From an uncultured Ruminococcus sp. (GTDB taxonomy: Bacteria; Bacillota; Clostridia; Oscillospirales; Acutalibacteraceae): a stretch of DNA of 64,000 nucleotides. The stretch is from NCBI GenBank assembly GCA_934476515.1, contig CAKSNZ010000004.1:59997-123996 (forward strand), written 5' to 3'. Below the pieces are notes generated by a model. It saw only the letters and a program-made list of their open reading frames with translations. It did no database searches and was not told where the DNA came from. Below are positions 63,573 to 64,000 of this stretch, one piece after another. Positions within the stretch are counted from its first letter, which is position 1; every line of letters begins with the position of its first letter. Both the position numbers and the translations under genes were made by a program.

Positions 63573-63927
63573 ATTAGGGTTTGTCTTTTAGTTTTGTTTG
63601 TGGGTTAAGGTGAATTTGTTTTAAATTAAATCGGCTATAAAGAAAAATTCATAGTGAGAATATGCACATAAAATCATATGAAACTCTGACTCACAGGTGT
63701 AGGGTCTTTCAGCAAAAGATTTTATTACATAAAACTTTTGCATAAGTTCACATTAGCAAATCAAACTTTGCCTTTGGCTCGTTTTCTTTGATGTTCACTT
63801 AATTGTTCGCCCGTCAAAAAGTGTGATACCTATGGGATTATTGTCCCGTTTACAGACTAAATATTTATAATATCTACATAGGACAAAATACCTTTATAAA
63901 GGTCGATTTGCTCGATCCAACAGTGTG
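63573..63927. repeat. Composite repeat element, copy C (truncated and interrupted)
   Basis: Outer-end sequence (AAATTAGGGTTTGTCTTTTA, TTTTGTTTGTGGGTTAAGGT at 63592-63611) and the flank up to GACTCACAGGTGTAGGG (63704) match the complement of copy A's right end almost exactly. Module Y then follows in the orientation of copy B. About 100 unrelated bases (63705-63804) replace its first hairpin arm. The match stops inside the second hairpin at about 63927. Confidence 0.8.
63705..63804. other. Foreign ~100-bp segment inside repeat copy C
   Basis: Absent from copies A and B. It begins with a hairpin, GCAAAAG-TTTTA paired with TAAAA-CTTTTGC, and is otherwise A+T-rich. It may be a smaller insertion or a recombination scar. 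Confidence 0.5.
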
Positions 63928-64000
63928 TATAGAGTAATAAGATGGTATACAACAGAGAAAGGACATGGTATACAGTTTTGTGATAAAATTAAAGGCATAA
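63928..64000 (+). other. Window-end open frame, partial
   Basis: An open frame reads VYRVIRWYTTEKGHGIQFCD and continues to the edge. It faintly recalls a cold-shock-type RNA-binding strand (VxRWYxxxKGxG), but there is no ribosome site, the start is unclear and only ~25 codons are visible. Confidence 0.2.

Noticed and set aside
1..64000. CRISPR array or rRNA operon
   Set aside because: No regularly spaced short direct repeats and no rRNA-like sequence were seen.

Overview
The window looks like chromosome from a low-GC, anaerobic, spore-forming-lineage Clostridia, most likely a gut Oscillospiraceae/Ruminococcaceae type. The grounds are the hrcA-grpE-dnaK-dnaJ order with CIRCE operators, a one-chain pyruvate:ferredoxin oxidoreductase, PyrK/PyrD type B, a SpoVAE homologue, AGGAGG-type ribosome sites, and families common in gut Clostridia (CpXC, C_GCAxxG_C_C, BspA-like leucine-rich repeats, Pr6Pr). 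No species can be named from sequence alone.

Layout. 1-4.6 kb: heat-shock operon on the minus strand, led by hrcA, with dnaJ cut by the window edge. 4.7-8.2 kb: plus-strand small membrane proteins, rpsT, prmA and a Mrp/NBP35-type Fe-S carrier. 8.3-15.4 kb: minus strand, with a 1179-residue secreted C39-like/FN3 protein, valS and a CpXC protein. 15.6-18.6 kb: plus-strand hypothetical, membrane, SseB-like and C_GCAxxG_C_C genes. 18.7-22.7 kb: minus strand, with a lipoprotein, leuD, leuC and a membrane protein. 22.9-25.6 kb: cardiolipin synthase, a NUDIX hydrolase and tRNA-Thr(GGT). 25.7-26.4 kb: composite non-coding repeat copy A. 26.6-29.65 kb: a phage-derived baseplate/holin/endolysin island with a frameshifted baseplate gene. 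29.8-34.1 kb: transglutaminase lipoprotein, pyrK, pyrD, DUF421 and ruvX. 34.3-37.3 kb: flippase, pssA, psd and a small membrane protein. 37.3-39.9 kb: two BspA-like paralogues. 40.4-43.9 kb: nifJ. 44.2-49.4 kb: CBS/CorC protein, ppk1, pfkA and an aldo/keto reductase. 49.4-50.2 kb: repeat copy B, with an acetyltransferase remnant at its edge. 50.5-55.3 kb: a Gld-like ABC transporter operon. 55.7 kb: a lone spoVAE. 56.2-63.2 kb: rimP-nusA-rnpM-ylxQ-infB-rbfA-nrnA-truB. 63.57-64 kb: truncated repeat copy C.

Most genes are housekeeping. The accessory signal is in three places. The first is a modular repeat family whose ~147-bp hairpin-ended core lies in opposite orientations relative to shared flanks in different copies. 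The second is an orphan phage tail-tip/lysis island. The third is the Gld-like ABC exporter with GldG-like and DUF4340 partners, in an organism with no other visible sign of gliding. Smaller points are a compact CIRCE-like palindrome inside the hrcA promoter spacer, two well-formed translation starts in ppk1 (one membrane-anchored), a palindrome in the nifJ promoter spacer, and spoVAE without its usual partners.
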